Assembly (NCBI GenBank): GCA_030549335.1
Contig: CM060194.1
Location: 61,656,547-61,720,546, forward strand
Direction: 5' to 3'
DNA: 64,000 nucleotides
Source of the DNA: Pontederia crassipes
Taxonomy: Eukaryota > Streptophyta > Magnoliopsida > Commelinales > Pontederiaceae
The number at the start of each line of letters is the position of its first letter. The first letter of the stretch is position 1. Both the position numbers and the translations under genes were made by a program. Positions 12,130 to 23,872 of the stretch are shown one piece after another. The notes beneath the pieces are model-generated. The model did no database searches and was not told the origin of the DNA. It worked only from the letters and a program-made list of their open reading frames with translations.

Positions 12130-12285
12130 ACACAAAAACTAAAGGAAGCTCAGAGGGGAGACATTCTTCCAAAATTGATCGGCAAGCGATCTTTTACCAA
12201 AAGATGCTAAAGAATCAGCTTTTACATTAGTCAACCGGGATACATGTCTACAGTTAAAGTGTTGAAACATTGAGCGATAGACATA
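12130..12285 (-). pseudogene. LINE RNase H domain fragment
   Basis: The minus strand reads YRSMFQHFNCRHVSRL then TNVKADSLASFGKRS, then a TAG. This matches the end of the RNase H domain in plant L1-type ORF2 (HVxREANxxADxLAxxG): the histidine and ADSLA block are visible. A stop lies just upstream, so it is a decayed fragment. Confidence 0.65.
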
Positions 12286-12369
12286 TCATTGAATATGCTT
12301 TTAAGGTGCCACAAACAGGGATAAGATGTAATCAGGGATCCAAACATCATAGAATTGATTTAATCAAGG

Positions 12370-12720
12370 TCGGAACCCGGGCCGAGTGGGGAGAACTCGG
12401 GATGAATTCATGGTCATCATCTTTGAGAAAATCAGAGTAGAGCCCGGGCCGGGTCGGTACATCCTCGAGTCGGGGTGGCTCTCGCGCCTGACTGTTCATC
12501 GTACGCAGAACTCGGTCCGGGTCGTCTTCAACCCGGGCCGGGTTCGTCCGGTTGCAGAGCTCGACGAGTGTCGCCAATGGCAGATCCGGACCGAGTTCCT
12601 CCAAACTCGGTCCGGCGACGGACTTGCTCGGGCCAGGTCCAGGTGAACCCGGACCGGGTTCTTCTTACACAGAAACTGCGCGGACGCGCAATTCACATTC
12701 CGTTCATCTTTTCCGATGGT
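12370..12720. repeat. GC-rich block with repeated CCCGGGCCGGGT motif
   Basis: AACCCGGGCCG, AGCCCGGGCCGGGTCGG, AACCCGGGCCGGGT, AACCCGGACCGGGTTC and CTCGGTCCGG recur in 350 bp. Overlapping frames are open on both strands, a consequence of composition. I see no protein family. The style resembles GC-rich segments of other elements here (15385-15545, 44718-45658). Confidence 0.5.
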
Positions 12721-13158
12721 GGCCGGCACAACTTAACATCATAGAACATCAGGTACTAACCAGGAACTATTTAGAACATGCTTCACGTCTAAAATCAAAA
12801 TTCTATCACGAATCTATCCCAATTCCATACCTCGAAGTTTCTGTTCGAGAAACTGTTATCGCTGTCTTCCTCTTCTTCCTCTTCCTCTGTCAGTCCCTCT
12901 CGGTTTAGGTGGATCAAGGACGAAAATAACGAAAGGCGCACGAAAATAGGATGGAGATTTTAGGACCGGCTTGCACAGGGAAAAAGGGGTTGATTTGTTA
13001 GATTTAATCTCATATACATAAGGAAGAGATCTGAGTTCGTGTGGTAATTAAAGGATCAATTCAAATCTAACTCAGATTTTATTTTTTCTTTTATTCTCCT
13101 TTTTATCTTTTCCTTTTAACTCCTTTTCTTCTTTTTCTCTAATAATCTCGGGTGTTAC
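12721..13158. mobile_element. Possible LTR end relic
   Basis: The stretch ends in CTCGGGTGTTACA at 13146-13158, the reverse complement of TGTAACACCCGAG, which is a common plant Ty3/gypsy LTR terminus and close to the ends of the LTR at 34812-37431. I could not find a matching left end or target duplication. Confidence 0.3.
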
Positions 13159-14412
13159 ATGTCAATATTATCAAGGTATCAATATCTTTTTAGTGAAGTT
13201 GAATATGACAATATATTATTTTGATATAGTCAGATTAAAAGTCGAATTTTAGAGTTTAATTTCGTTGTTTCTTAAAAAAAGTAATGTTAATTGTCTTTAA
13301 TCTTTTGAAAAAAAAAACTTGTAGTAAATTAAAGCCTCTATTCAAGAAAATCCATAGGGCATACGCCATTTTTCTTACAATAATTTCAGGATATTTTTTT
13401 AACAAAGTCTATTCGTTAACATTTTTTGTGGAATAAAATATTTAATTCAAATCACTTTTACATTTAGGTTGTCTTTAATTGGGAAATTAAGTTTGACGTC
13501 AGGTTTCTGATTCTATCTAATTCCTCAAACAAGTCTTCCTGGTCTGCTTCAAAGTGAAACTAAATCACATTTATAGACTTGGAACGATGGCCACATGATC
13601 TTGATTCTAAAATTTTAATTTGATTTTTTTTTGGAACCAGAATACTGTAGCAAGTTTTTTTATTGAGTTTTTTTTTCTAATTTTGTTTTTGTTTCTTCTT
13701 CTTTTCTTATTTTCTCTCTTTCACATATTTCTCTTATGAAGCAATTTATTTATTAAATTTAAAATATTTATAATAAAGGATTAATATAATATTATTTATT
13801 ACTTATTATTTCATTAAAAAATTGAGTTTTTTCGCTAACCCCCCTTGAATTATAAACTTTTTCCACGTCTACTCACGTCTTTCAAATATTTCGTTGACCC
13901 CATGAACTATATCGCTTTTTTTGCACCTAAGTCCATCCGTCAACCTCTGGTAACTTTTCCGTTAATTTTTATTTTTAAAATTTATGAAATGACTAAATTG
14001 CCCTTTCATCGTATTATCTAATATTGAAAAAATACAATATATTATATTATAAAAAAGTTTGCTACTTTAGAGGCATGGGGCGACGCCGGATTCCAGTCTC
14101 CTGCGAGTCCACTACCACAATCGGCATCGCCGACAGAGGAGACGACGTCTTGGAGATCGATGCCACCTCTGTCGTCGTCGACGATCCCATCATTCTGCCG
14201 GTGACTCCACCTCTGGACTAAGAGGACGACGAAGAATAGTCATCATCGCCATCGATGTAGCAGACATCCGCATCTATTTTCAATCTTGAGGTAAATGATG
14301 TCCAGATGGGGATCCATTACTCCGTAGGTGACCTTACCCGGCCTGGTGGGCGAAGGAAGAGCACGGGGGATGGGCTTCAGGCCGTAGCAGGGAAGCCTCC
14401 GACAGTTGTGAC

Positions 14413-15123
14413 TGTAGGATCCCAAAAGACATCAAGAGAGGGGAGGGGGTGTGAATTGGTGTTAAATCCGAACTTGTCAATTTCACAAAAGACGTCGTGG
14501 AAGCTTAAAATAGACTCATTAATCCTTTTAAATCAAAGCAATTCAAGTCAGATCATAAGCATAATATGAGAGGAAAAGAGAGAGAATTCAATCACACTCA
14601 TTTTATATGCTCTAGTACGTGAAAAATTCGTTCATAATTTATTCCTTATTTTTCTCATTCAAATTTGACCGTTACTATTCATTTAACTCGAAGGCTGGTC
14701 GACCGCTCTATGTGACCATTGCGCGATTTTCTCAACTTCTGCTCGGTCGACCAGTCCGTCGATTGGTATCGTCTCGACATCAACTGGGCAATCTCAGTAT
14801 TATCGGTCGATCGATATTGTCTCGACCGGCCTTCTTCGCTTCCTTCGGCATATTGACCGACCTGCACTATTATGAGCATAACATTTTTCACAGTTATCCA
14901 AATTAAATAATCTTGAATTATATGAATAGCTAACATGATTATCTATAACTTTGATATTTATTATTCATAAAAAATATAATAAAATCATAGTCAATTATTT
15001 AATCAAAGTTAGTGCATAAAGTTATCTCTTTTTCTTTAAACTTTTTCAACATTTAAGTTTAATTTTTTGAGATTTGTATCATCAAAATATAATTTTATAT
15101 ATCATTAAAACTTTGCTCCAACA
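14413..15123 (-). mobile_element. SIRE-like solo LTR
   Basis: 711 bp, starting TGTAGGATCC and ending GCTCCAACA, flanked by perfect 5-bp duplications GTGAC at 14408-14412 and 15124-15128. TG...CA ends and a 5-bp duplication mark an LTR; the lack of internal sequence marks unequal recombination to a solo LTR. It interrupts the captured DELLA fragment. Same family as 7550-9667; orientation is taken from that copy. Confidence 0.93.
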
Positions 15124-15367
15124 GTGACGATGGAAGATTCCGTCCTCGCTTGAGGCAGCAACTGAGGGAGCTCGATTTGGCGCGGCATCTCCTGACAGGT
15201 TTTCTACTGCTGAAAATGATGGCTCTGAGAGGTCTTCCCGGCCGGAGGCGATAGAGGCACGTTAATCTCCAGCAGCATGCTATCGAGCCACGTCAAGAGG
15301 TTGGAGGGATTGTAGTGGACGGTGTCAGACGTGGGGTGGTAGAAGATGGACGGTTGTTGTTGGCAGC

Positions 15368-15653
15368 AAGGTTGTCAAACTCGACTCGGCCCGGCCGATC
15401 GGACCGGCGTCCGGAGTACAAAAGGGGTCATGGGTCACTCAAAACCTGGATGGATGATTGACCTAGTTTGACCCGGTCAAAACCCGGGTTGGACCGGTCA
15501 ATCCGATGGGTTTGAGTGATCCGGACGGGTTTGAGGGTTTAGCCAATTTTTTTTAAAAATATTATAATTTCTAACTTTGAATTATCAATTTTCCAAGCTT
15601 TTTATTATATTACTAACATTTAATAATGGCACACTCATCATCTATTCTACCAC

Positions 15654-15728
<75 letters not shown>

Positions 15729-16153
15729 AAAAAAATCAAATTATTAGGATATTATGTTTATATACACATTTAAAATCAATGGTAATAAAAAATATTATTT
15801 ATATTGTTATTCATTCAAAATAAAATGTAATGTATTTGTAAATTCAAATACGATGCTAGCATAAATTATCATACTACTAAAATAATAAATTTAGTAAAAT
15901 GTTAAAATTTAGAATGTATTTTTTATAAAATTATATTTGATTTGATTCATTGTTCATTTAAATAAATCTTGTCTTCCCACTAGTGATTAAAAAATTATTA
16001 TGCATACACTTATAATTATTATCTAAGCTGGTTTTATACTTATATTAATTTATAATTATCCGGTCCAATCATCCGAGTTTAACCGGTTCGACCGGTCCGA
16101 CCTGACCCGCCGGTAAATCCGGGTCTATGGCCGGGTCAGGTCTTACAACATTA
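15368..16153. mobile_element. Non-autonomous TIR element nested in the DELLA fragment
   Basis: 786 bp, ends AAGGTTGTCAAACTCG and, on the reverse strand, TAATGTTGTAAGACC (imperfect TIRs rich in GACCCGG/CCGGTC motifs). 9-bp target duplication GTTGGCAGC (15359-15367) and GTTGGTAGC (16154-16162), one mismatch. The 9-bp length suggests a Mutator-type MITE. The middle is AT-rich non-coding DNA with an ATT microsatellite. Confidence 0.8.
15652..15726 (+). repeat. (ATT)n microsatellite
   Basis: About 25 near-perfect ATT units within the nested TIR element. Confidence 0.95.
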
Positions 16154-16831
16154 GTTGGTAGCAGCCACAATAGTCCCGCCATGACCATCTCCGACTGCTC
16201 AAACTTCTGCATGATGTCTGCCATGTCAGAAGCTTGGACCTTGTATTCGAACGCCGCCAGCAGCTCGGCGACGCCGCCGTCCTCCTCCTCTGGCATCCCA
16301 AACATCGCTGCCGACTTCCTGTTATTCATCACCGGGAAGCCAATGCCGCTGCCAGGAGCGTCCAGATGCTCTGAGTTCATACTTCCCAACAACTAATTCT
16401 CGGTACTAATTGTAATAATTGCCCGTCTAGATATTCGAATCGTGATTGAATCGCACTTTGTTCTTGTTGCTGTCGGTGATAGATTAGGGGTCCGACGACC
16501 TCGTTGAGGTCGCAAGGTGGCAACGCCCCTCATCCCTGTTACCTCGCCGGTGAGATGGGGGGCATTGCCCCTCTGATGCTCCGGCAAAGTAAACATTTTT
16601 TATAATATATATTTTTTTATATTTTCAATATTAAATTACATGAGGGAAGGGAAATTTGGTCATTTCATAAATTAAAAAAATAATAATGGAAAAGCTAATA
16701 GAGGTTGACGGATGAACTTAAGTGAAAAAGGCGATATTGTTTAGAGAAAGTCAGCGGAATAGTTGAAAGATGTGGGTAGACGCGAAAAAGTTTATAGTTC
16801 AGGAGGGTTAGCGAAAAAAACTTTAAAAAAT

Positions 16832-18140
16832 ATAATATTTTATTAAATATAATTTATTTTATAAATATTTTATATTTAAATAATATTTTTCTTTAAAAAA
16901 ATATTTATAATTTTATTTTATTTTAAATGAGATTTAATTTTATATTTGTAATATTTAATTTTTATTCAAACATTCATTAAAATTAATTTATCATATTTAC
17001 TTTTTTCTATTATATAAATTCTCGTTTCATTTCAAAGATATATCGAACTAAAATATCAATTCAAACCTAAGAAAGAACTATTTCCTAGAGATAAGTGAGT
17101 ACTGCGTGATAAGTTGATATTTCAGGGGAACACTAATTATCTTTCGCTGTTATCATCAACTGGTGATACGCAATTCATTTTTTGTGGAAGCGCATGTTCA
17201 CAATAATTTCCATTTTTATTTATTCACATCAGTGGGATTGAGCTTGTTCGTGCCTTAATCATGTACTACTCATCAAACCTGGATTCTCATCAATTTAATG
17301 TAAACAACGAAGTTTAATTTATTTCTCCCAAGAAATACTTGTTTTCCGATTTTGAACTATATATCTCTTATACCCTTTTTTATATTCTTATAGTTAACGT
17401 AAAAAGGATTGGCAATGGAACTATGGAAGCGAATGTTATATATCTAGATTAAAAAAAATCAGAATTTGCAACGATTCTTTGTCACAAATTTTGATTTTAA
17501 ATAAATTTGCAATGGATTCTAGTATTCGTCGTAAATTTTACAATTTCGAAGGGATGTCACGTCCTTCGCCATTTTCAACGAATTTGAAATTGCAAAGGAC
17601 TAATTATCCATCCCAAATTAATAGATATTAAAAAATATTATTTTTTATAATTATGTTTTAATATTAATTTTTACATTTTGTGTGAATAAATATAATTATA
17701 GTTATCATATATTTTATTAAAAGATACTGAATTTATTAAAATATTGCATTTCATTAATTTATAATATAACATATCAACTACTAAAAATTTTATTTACTAC
17801 ATAATTAATCTATAATTAAATTTTAAATAATTATAATATTTTATTAAAAAAATTAGAGAAAGGAGAAGTAGTGAGAAGGGAGGAGAATAACTAGGGAGCA
17901 AGGAAAACTTATTCATTAGAAAAAAAAATTATCCAATTCAAATATGAACTTTCACTAAAAGATAGATTGTGGTCCGCAAAATCACTCATTTAAATTAAGA
18001 CCCTTAATTCAAAAAATTGAAGAGGCTAAGTATAGAATAGGATTATTTTAAAAAATTCTCTTCCCTCCTCTCCTCTCACTACCTTCCTTTCCTCCCCATC
18101 CAATTAGAAGTATTTAGAAAAAAATTTAACATTCAATGTT
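16832..18140. other. AT-rich intergenic DNA
   Basis: No gene. At 17460-17610 there is a stretch of GCAACGATTC / TTGCAATGGATTC / CCTTCGCCATTTTCAACGAA type, resembling degenerate subterminal repeats of CACTA elements; no ends or target duplication could be assigned. Confidence 0.5.
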
Positions 18141-18397
18141 GCAACGTGAGCCTCTCTGGTGCACCAACTTTATATATATATAGATTTGTTGGTAATACAA
18201 ATGAAGCTTATATTATCCAAAGTACTCGAGTAATATACGTCCGACAACTTGAACGCATGTTATCTCCAAGGACTTATCTTACTTACCCTATTAATATTAT
18301 ATCGAACACGCTGACTACTTTGACTTAAAAAAAAAAGGAATTGCCACGCAGTTTGCAAACTCTATTCATACGTGAGTACGTAGGAAAAGGATGCGTG

Positions 18398-18575
18398 CAC
18401 GTGCTGACACCCTTTTACCAATTCTCGTGCAAGGTATCACATCTCGCCATTGTATAACGAAGCTGACGAAACAAGACTCGGTCTTTCGCTGATCGAACGG
18501 ACAAATCAAATTTAAATAGTCGCAGGTAATGTATAGAAAGTGAACGCAGAGCACTCCTCGTGATAAGTGTCATAT
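18398..18575 (+). promoter_or_regulatory. SAUR B promoter (diverged)
   Basis: Upstream DNA aligns with the A and C promoters but is clearly diverged. It has a G-box CACGTG (18398-18403) where A and C have GCATGTGCTGAGACA, so the GAGACA is lost. The TATGTCTC-like site is also not preserved; the TATA region is TCATATATATAGATATATA near 18571-18589. If expressed, regulation may differ from copies A and C. Confidence 0.45.
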
Positions 18576-18691
18576 ATATAGATATATATTCCACCGCTCG
18601 CTTCTTCATATCTTGCAGCACGTACTCAACGCTGCATGATCTTATAGCTCGGAGATCTCTCCGGTAGTCGTCTCAAGTTAGGCTGCCGGCC

Positions 18692-19021
18692 ATGTTCTGG
18701 AGGAGGAAGAAAGCTGAAGCGTCGAGGATGCCTCACGAAATCCTTTTCGACGGCGGCCGCGCCGTCGATGAAGAGGATGAGGCGGAGAGCAGGTGGACGC
18801 CAAAAGGTTATGTTCCGATGCTCGTCGGATGCGAGGAAGCCGGGGATGAGGTGGAGAGGGTCCTCGTGCATGTGAGGCTGCTGAAGGAGCCGTCGTTCTC
18901 GGCTTTGCTTGACATGGCCGCGCAGGAGTACGGCTACAAGAACGAAGGCGTCATCAGAATACCATACGGCGCTCTACGCTTCAGGAAAATGGTCTCTGCC
19001 ATGTCTACAAACGTCAGATGA
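18692..19021 (+). CDS. SAUR-like auxin-responsive protein (copy B)
   Basis: Single exon, 109 residues. It shares the start MFWRR(K/R)K with A and C, has a longer acidic linker (DEEDEAESRW), then the same SAUR core: PKGYVPMLVG, ERVLVHVRLLKEPSF, ALLDMAAQEYGY, GVIRIPYGALRFRKMV. Most differences lie in the N-terminal 35 residues; the core is almost invariant, which argues for purifying selection. The ATG sits in the same GCCGGCC context. About 590 bp of foreign DNA (19088-19668) separate its 3' end from the conserved 3' flank. Role as for copy A; confidence in the family is high, function unproven. Confidence 0.9.
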   Translation: MFWRRKKAEASRMPHEILFDGGRAVDEEDEAESRWTPKGYVPMLVGCEEAGDEVERVLVHVRLLKEPSFSALLDMAAQEYGYKNEGVIRIPYGALRFRKMVSAMSTNVR

Positions 19022-19087
19022 CGACCCTTTCTACTTTTCTTCCTTTTCTTTTTGATTAAGAAAGGGAGACGATTTCATTTTTGTTGG

Positions 19088-19668
19088 TAATTTAAGTTAA
19101 AGAGTGATGGATTAAGGTGATTGGCGAGGTTGGATGACACTTTATATAAGGGTTATTTCTTAAAATTCTCCTAAATTGCGATAATTTTTTATTTCTCTCT
19201 TGAAGTTTTGAACTCATCGTATCGCCCGCCCCCTAAATTATATCGTATTTTCACTTTGATCATCCAATTCTGTTAATTTTTCTATTATTTTTGGATTTTT
19301 ATTTATGGAATGATTAAATTCCTTCTCTCATTTTTTTAATATTTTAAAATATAAAATAATATATATAAAATAAAAAGCGAGCTCTAGCGTATGATACAAT
19401 AATATATTATAACAATAAAAAATGTGTCCAAGGGGGGCCACTCCCTATGATCCCGTCATCGATGATATCGCAGAGGGGGGCGATGCCCCATCGCGCGCAC
19501 CAGCAATGTGCGTCGACCACACGCCAGGGCACTTTTTTATTTTTTATAATATATTATTTTATATTTTAAAATTACTATTCAAATAAAGTTTAATAATTCT
19601 AAACCCACCTCACCCCAATTTAACCCAACATATCCTTCCTTAACCCTTCATCCAAACACAACCTCAAA
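19088..19668. mobile_element. Degenerate insertion in the 3' flank of SAUR B, MULE-related
   Basis: Absent from the matching 3' flanks of copies A and C. The left half (about 19150-19370) aligns loosely with the TIR of the 13823-16822 MULE: GAACTCATCGTATCGCC, TATCGTATTTTCACTTTGATC, TTATGGAATGATTAAATTCC. Its core GGGGGGCGATGCCCC echoes GGGGCAATGCCCC at 16525-16575. The right TIR is truncated and I found no clean target duplication. Confidence 0.5.
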
Positions 19669-20825
19669 AAAAGAGAAACGAGAAGGAGGTCCAAGGATGA
19701 CCATGACCTAAAGGAATAAATAGGGCATTAAGTGATTAAAACAGTGTAGTTAGGTGATTGACCAAGTTTTCGATGTATTGATTCTCGCATATATTAATGA
19801 TTCGAGTTTCAATGGATAGCTAGTTCTTTTTTGTTCTATTTTTGTTACATTTTCATGGTGCTAATTGGTACTTTTGCAAACTAGTACTTGTATGTGATGT
19901 TATGGTTGTTACGAATGTCTCCTTTTTTATAATTTTCGGTGTGATGCTAGCTATGTTATAAACTACATTGTATTAGATGGTTTTTGGGGAAAATAAGGTT
20001 TAATTAAGTCTTAGATTCTTTGTGATATTAATCAGTGTTAGGTTAATTAGTGTGACATTGGCGTCATGATAGCTACCTTCGAGGCACAATGCCCAATAGC
20101 ACCACATTGGGGGAATTGTAGTGACGACAATAGCACCATGGCGACATGGTTGCTCTACATAAAATGCTGCCTTGGTGAAGGGCGTCGCATTAACAGAACT
20201 TGTTTATCCCCCAAACAAGTATTTAGCACCTCATAATTGCAAGGCCGTAACTTCGGGCGGGATTTAGATGACGCAACTTTGCAACGCAAAAGGCAACGTT
20301 AATATGACATTACGCATAATTGCATGGTTTGGAATACATTTTTTATGTGTCTATCCAAAAAGCTTCTTGTAGTGGATCACAAATAAAAAAATTTCATTAA
20401 TAATGAATTAATTGAATGCTTAATATGACACTTAATATATAAAATATCAAGGAGGCAATATTTAAGGCGAAATGAAACTATGAAAACAGAGAAGGTAATA
20501 AATCAGAAACAAAAAAATATTTATCTTTCATATTATGCTGACTCTTAGATATATTTATTATTAATACACGTATATACTATCTACATTTTTTATCACTATA
20601 ATCTTTTAGTACAAATATAAAAATTGTAAATAATCATACAAGAAATATAAATATACTCGAAAACAACTTCCTGCTAGTTTGGCATTCACTAGTTTATTTG
20701 ACCCTCCTTTGCTTCCTTGCGTAGATGAATATATTCGATGACGATGCTATTTAGAAGAGAAAATAAAATTATTAATTTCGCTCCTTAATGCCTTTCCCTC
20801 AGTTATGCCTTTTTCATGTTTTTTA

Positions 20826-20871
<46 letters not shown>

Positions 20872-21133
20872 GATTCATCTTCTTGCCAACAACCTTAATT
20901 AATCCATAGCCTTGTTTATTAGGTTTAATTATATTCTGCAAAAAAACAATAAATTAATTGCAATATGTGATTATATATTATCATAACGACAATCAGTAAC
21001 ATAAGCGTTTCTTTTCTAAGTCAAAATTCAAAATCAGTTAATTAATTATTTGTATTTATTTAGTTAATGTGTCACTCGTCAAGATAGAATATGTTGACGC
21101 GATGGTCAACGCAAGACAGCGTTGGTAGTGGCC
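19669..21133. other. Intergenic DNA between SAUR B and C
   Basis: 19686-19812 is the displaced conserved 3' flank of the SAUR unit (compare 1305-1440). The rest has no gene. A (TA)n tract lies at 20829-20870. Confidence 0.6.
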
Positions 21134-21736
21134 ATATTCGATCAACCATGCATGCACTCGAGGGACGAAAAGTCGGAAAGTATGCGTCAACTATCGACGT
21201 GGGCCAAGGTCCCCAACCTTCTCACCATATGGTAACCATGCACATTAAAAATATGACGTAGTATGACCATTAATATTTCAAATATGAACTCTAATTCCAA
21301 TGCTTCATTACATATTTTTTTCTATTCTAATAATTATGATTTCTTTACTTAATTCCAACGGGTGTTATTCCACAATATTGTTATCCATGTTACTTTGCTT
21401 ATATTTTCTTAATTACTCACACAGAAGATGTATACTTTTATCGGTAATCAATGAAATGAAGCTAACAACACATTATATAGAGCAGAAATTAATTACCAAT
21501 CAAATACTCAAGTATATATACTTCCGACACTTGAACACATGTTATGTTCTAGAATTTATCTTGCACGCATGAATTAATTAATTATCAAACAAGCTGACTA
21601 CTATTTGTTTTCCCCCCACAAGGCAATTAACTAATTAAGCTGACTACTTTGACTAGAGAACTAATTACTTACCACAAATTGTGTTATATGCGAACTTTGA
21701 TCTCCGTAGGAAAAGGGTAGGGTACGTGCATGTGCT

Positions 21737-21935
21737 GAGACACTTTGACCAACTGACGAGCAAAGTATCACAATTCACAACACGCCCATGTTAAAAGTAG
21801 CTAACGAGACTAGACTCCTTCTTTCGCTGCGCATCCGGACAAATCCAATTGAACAGTTTCAGGCATCTGTAGAAAGTGAACGCACGAATTGCATGCGCGT
21901 AACACGAAGAAGTCCAACGCTGTCTCCTATATATA
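21737..21935 (+). promoter_or_regulatory. SAUR C core promoter
   Basis: GAGACA at 21737-21742, TGTCTC at 21921-21926, TATATATA at 21928-21935; same spacing as copy A. Confidence 0.55.
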
Positions 21936-22044
21936 CATACGATCGATTCTTGATATCTTGTAGCAAGTACTCAACGCTGCACGTACATTCGGATCTTATA
22001 ACTCGGAGATCTCGGTAGTAGTAGTCTTCTCAAGGCGGCCGGCC

Positions 22045-22365
22045 ATGTTCTGGAGGAGGAGGAAAACTGTGGCGTCGAGGATGCCTTACGATCTCCTCTT
22101 CGGAGGCGGCGCCGCTGGTGAAGAGGAGGCGGAGAGGTCGCCGCCAAAAGGTTATGTTCCGATGCTCGTCGGACTCGAGGAAGCCGGGGATGAGGTGGAG
22201 AGCGTCCTCGTGCATGTGAGGCTGCTGAAGGAGCCGTCTTTCGTGGCTTTGCTTGACATGGCGGCGCAGGAGTACGGCTACAGGAACAAAGGCGTCATCA
22301 GAATACCATACGGCGCTCTACGCTTCAGGAAAATGGTCTCCGCCATGTCTTCAAGCGCCAGATGA
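22045..22365 (+). CDS. SAUR-like auxin-responsive protein (copy C)
   Basis: Single exon, 106 residues, 101 identical to copy A. Changes: R53S in the central strand (ERVLVHV to ESVLVHV), R75Q, V101M, T103S and D105A at the C-terminal tail. The R75Q state is shared with copy B, as is M101, so these are probably ancestral and copy A derived. All SAUR landmarks are present (PKGYVPMLVG, KEPSFVALLDMA, YGY, GVIRIPYGALRFRKMV). Promoter and start are as in copy A. A and C may be functionally redundant. Confidence 0.9.
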   Translation: MFWRRRKTVASRMPYDLLFGGGAAGEEEAERSPPKGYVPMLVGLEEAGDEVESVLVHVRLLKEPSFVALLDMAAQEYGYRNKGVIRIPYGALRFRKMVSAMSSSAR

Positions 22366-22609
22366 CCTGCAAATTTTGTTCAATAATTCTTTTCCCTTTT
22401 CTTTTTGTTGAGAAAGGGAGACACTTTTCATTTTTCTTTAAAACAAGGGAAAAAAAAGATGTTGTTTCATGGAAAAACGAGAGGGAGAGTTAGGCGATTA
22501 ACCAAATTTGTATGCATTGATTTCTTCGTATACTGATGATTGGAGTCTCAAACAAAATGTCACAACCAAGAATATTAAACATAGTGAATGTGTTCATCAT
22601 ATTATTTTA

Positions 22610-23872
<1,263 letters not shown>

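Larger units (their letters stand above)
14084..16392 (-). pseudogene. Captured DELLA (GRAS) gene fragment, N-terminal regulatory part
   Basis: Gene order runs on the minus strand. Start region 16392-16155 contains EEEDGGVAELLAAFEYKVQ and ASDMADIMQKFEQSEMVM, matching the DELLA motif (DELLAxLGYKVRSSDMADVAQKLEQLE) with the leading D replaced by A. At 15340-15260 DTVHYNPSNLLTWLDSMLLE matches the TVHYNP motif. At 14118-14084 PIVVVDSQETGIR matches the entry to the GRAS domain, after which homology stops dead. In real DELLA proteins the first two motifs bind the gibberellin receptor GID1. The GRAS domain is absent. The piece is split by a solo LTR and a TIR element and shifts frame even after their removal, so it cannot encode a DELLA protein. 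The MULE probably captured it from a host locus elsewhere. Confidence 0.85.
13823..16822. mobile_element. Mutator-like element (Pack-MULE) with nested insertions
   Basis: Terminal inverted repeats of about 230 bp: left 13823-14060 (starting TGAGTTTTTTCGCTAACC), right 16590-16822 (ending GGTTAGCGAAAAAAACT), alignable throughout with scattered differences. Perfect 9-bp target duplication TTAAAAAAT at 13814-13822 and 16823-16831. Long TIRs plus a 9-bp duplication are diagnostic for Mutator-like elements. It has no transposase; its interior is a gene fragment (DELLA) split by two younger insertions. Total 3000 bp, about 1.5 kb without the insertions. Confidence 0.92.
21134..22586 (+). repeat. Segmental duplication, copy C
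   Basis: Nearly identical to 1-1470 over promoter, gene and 3' flank; see copy A. The similarity of non-coding DNA means the duplication or a conversion event is recent. Confidence 0.9.

Noticed and set aside
12347-12908. Overlapping 77-118 codon frames
   Set aside because: Produced by the CCCGGGCCGGGT-rich block; no domain in any frame.
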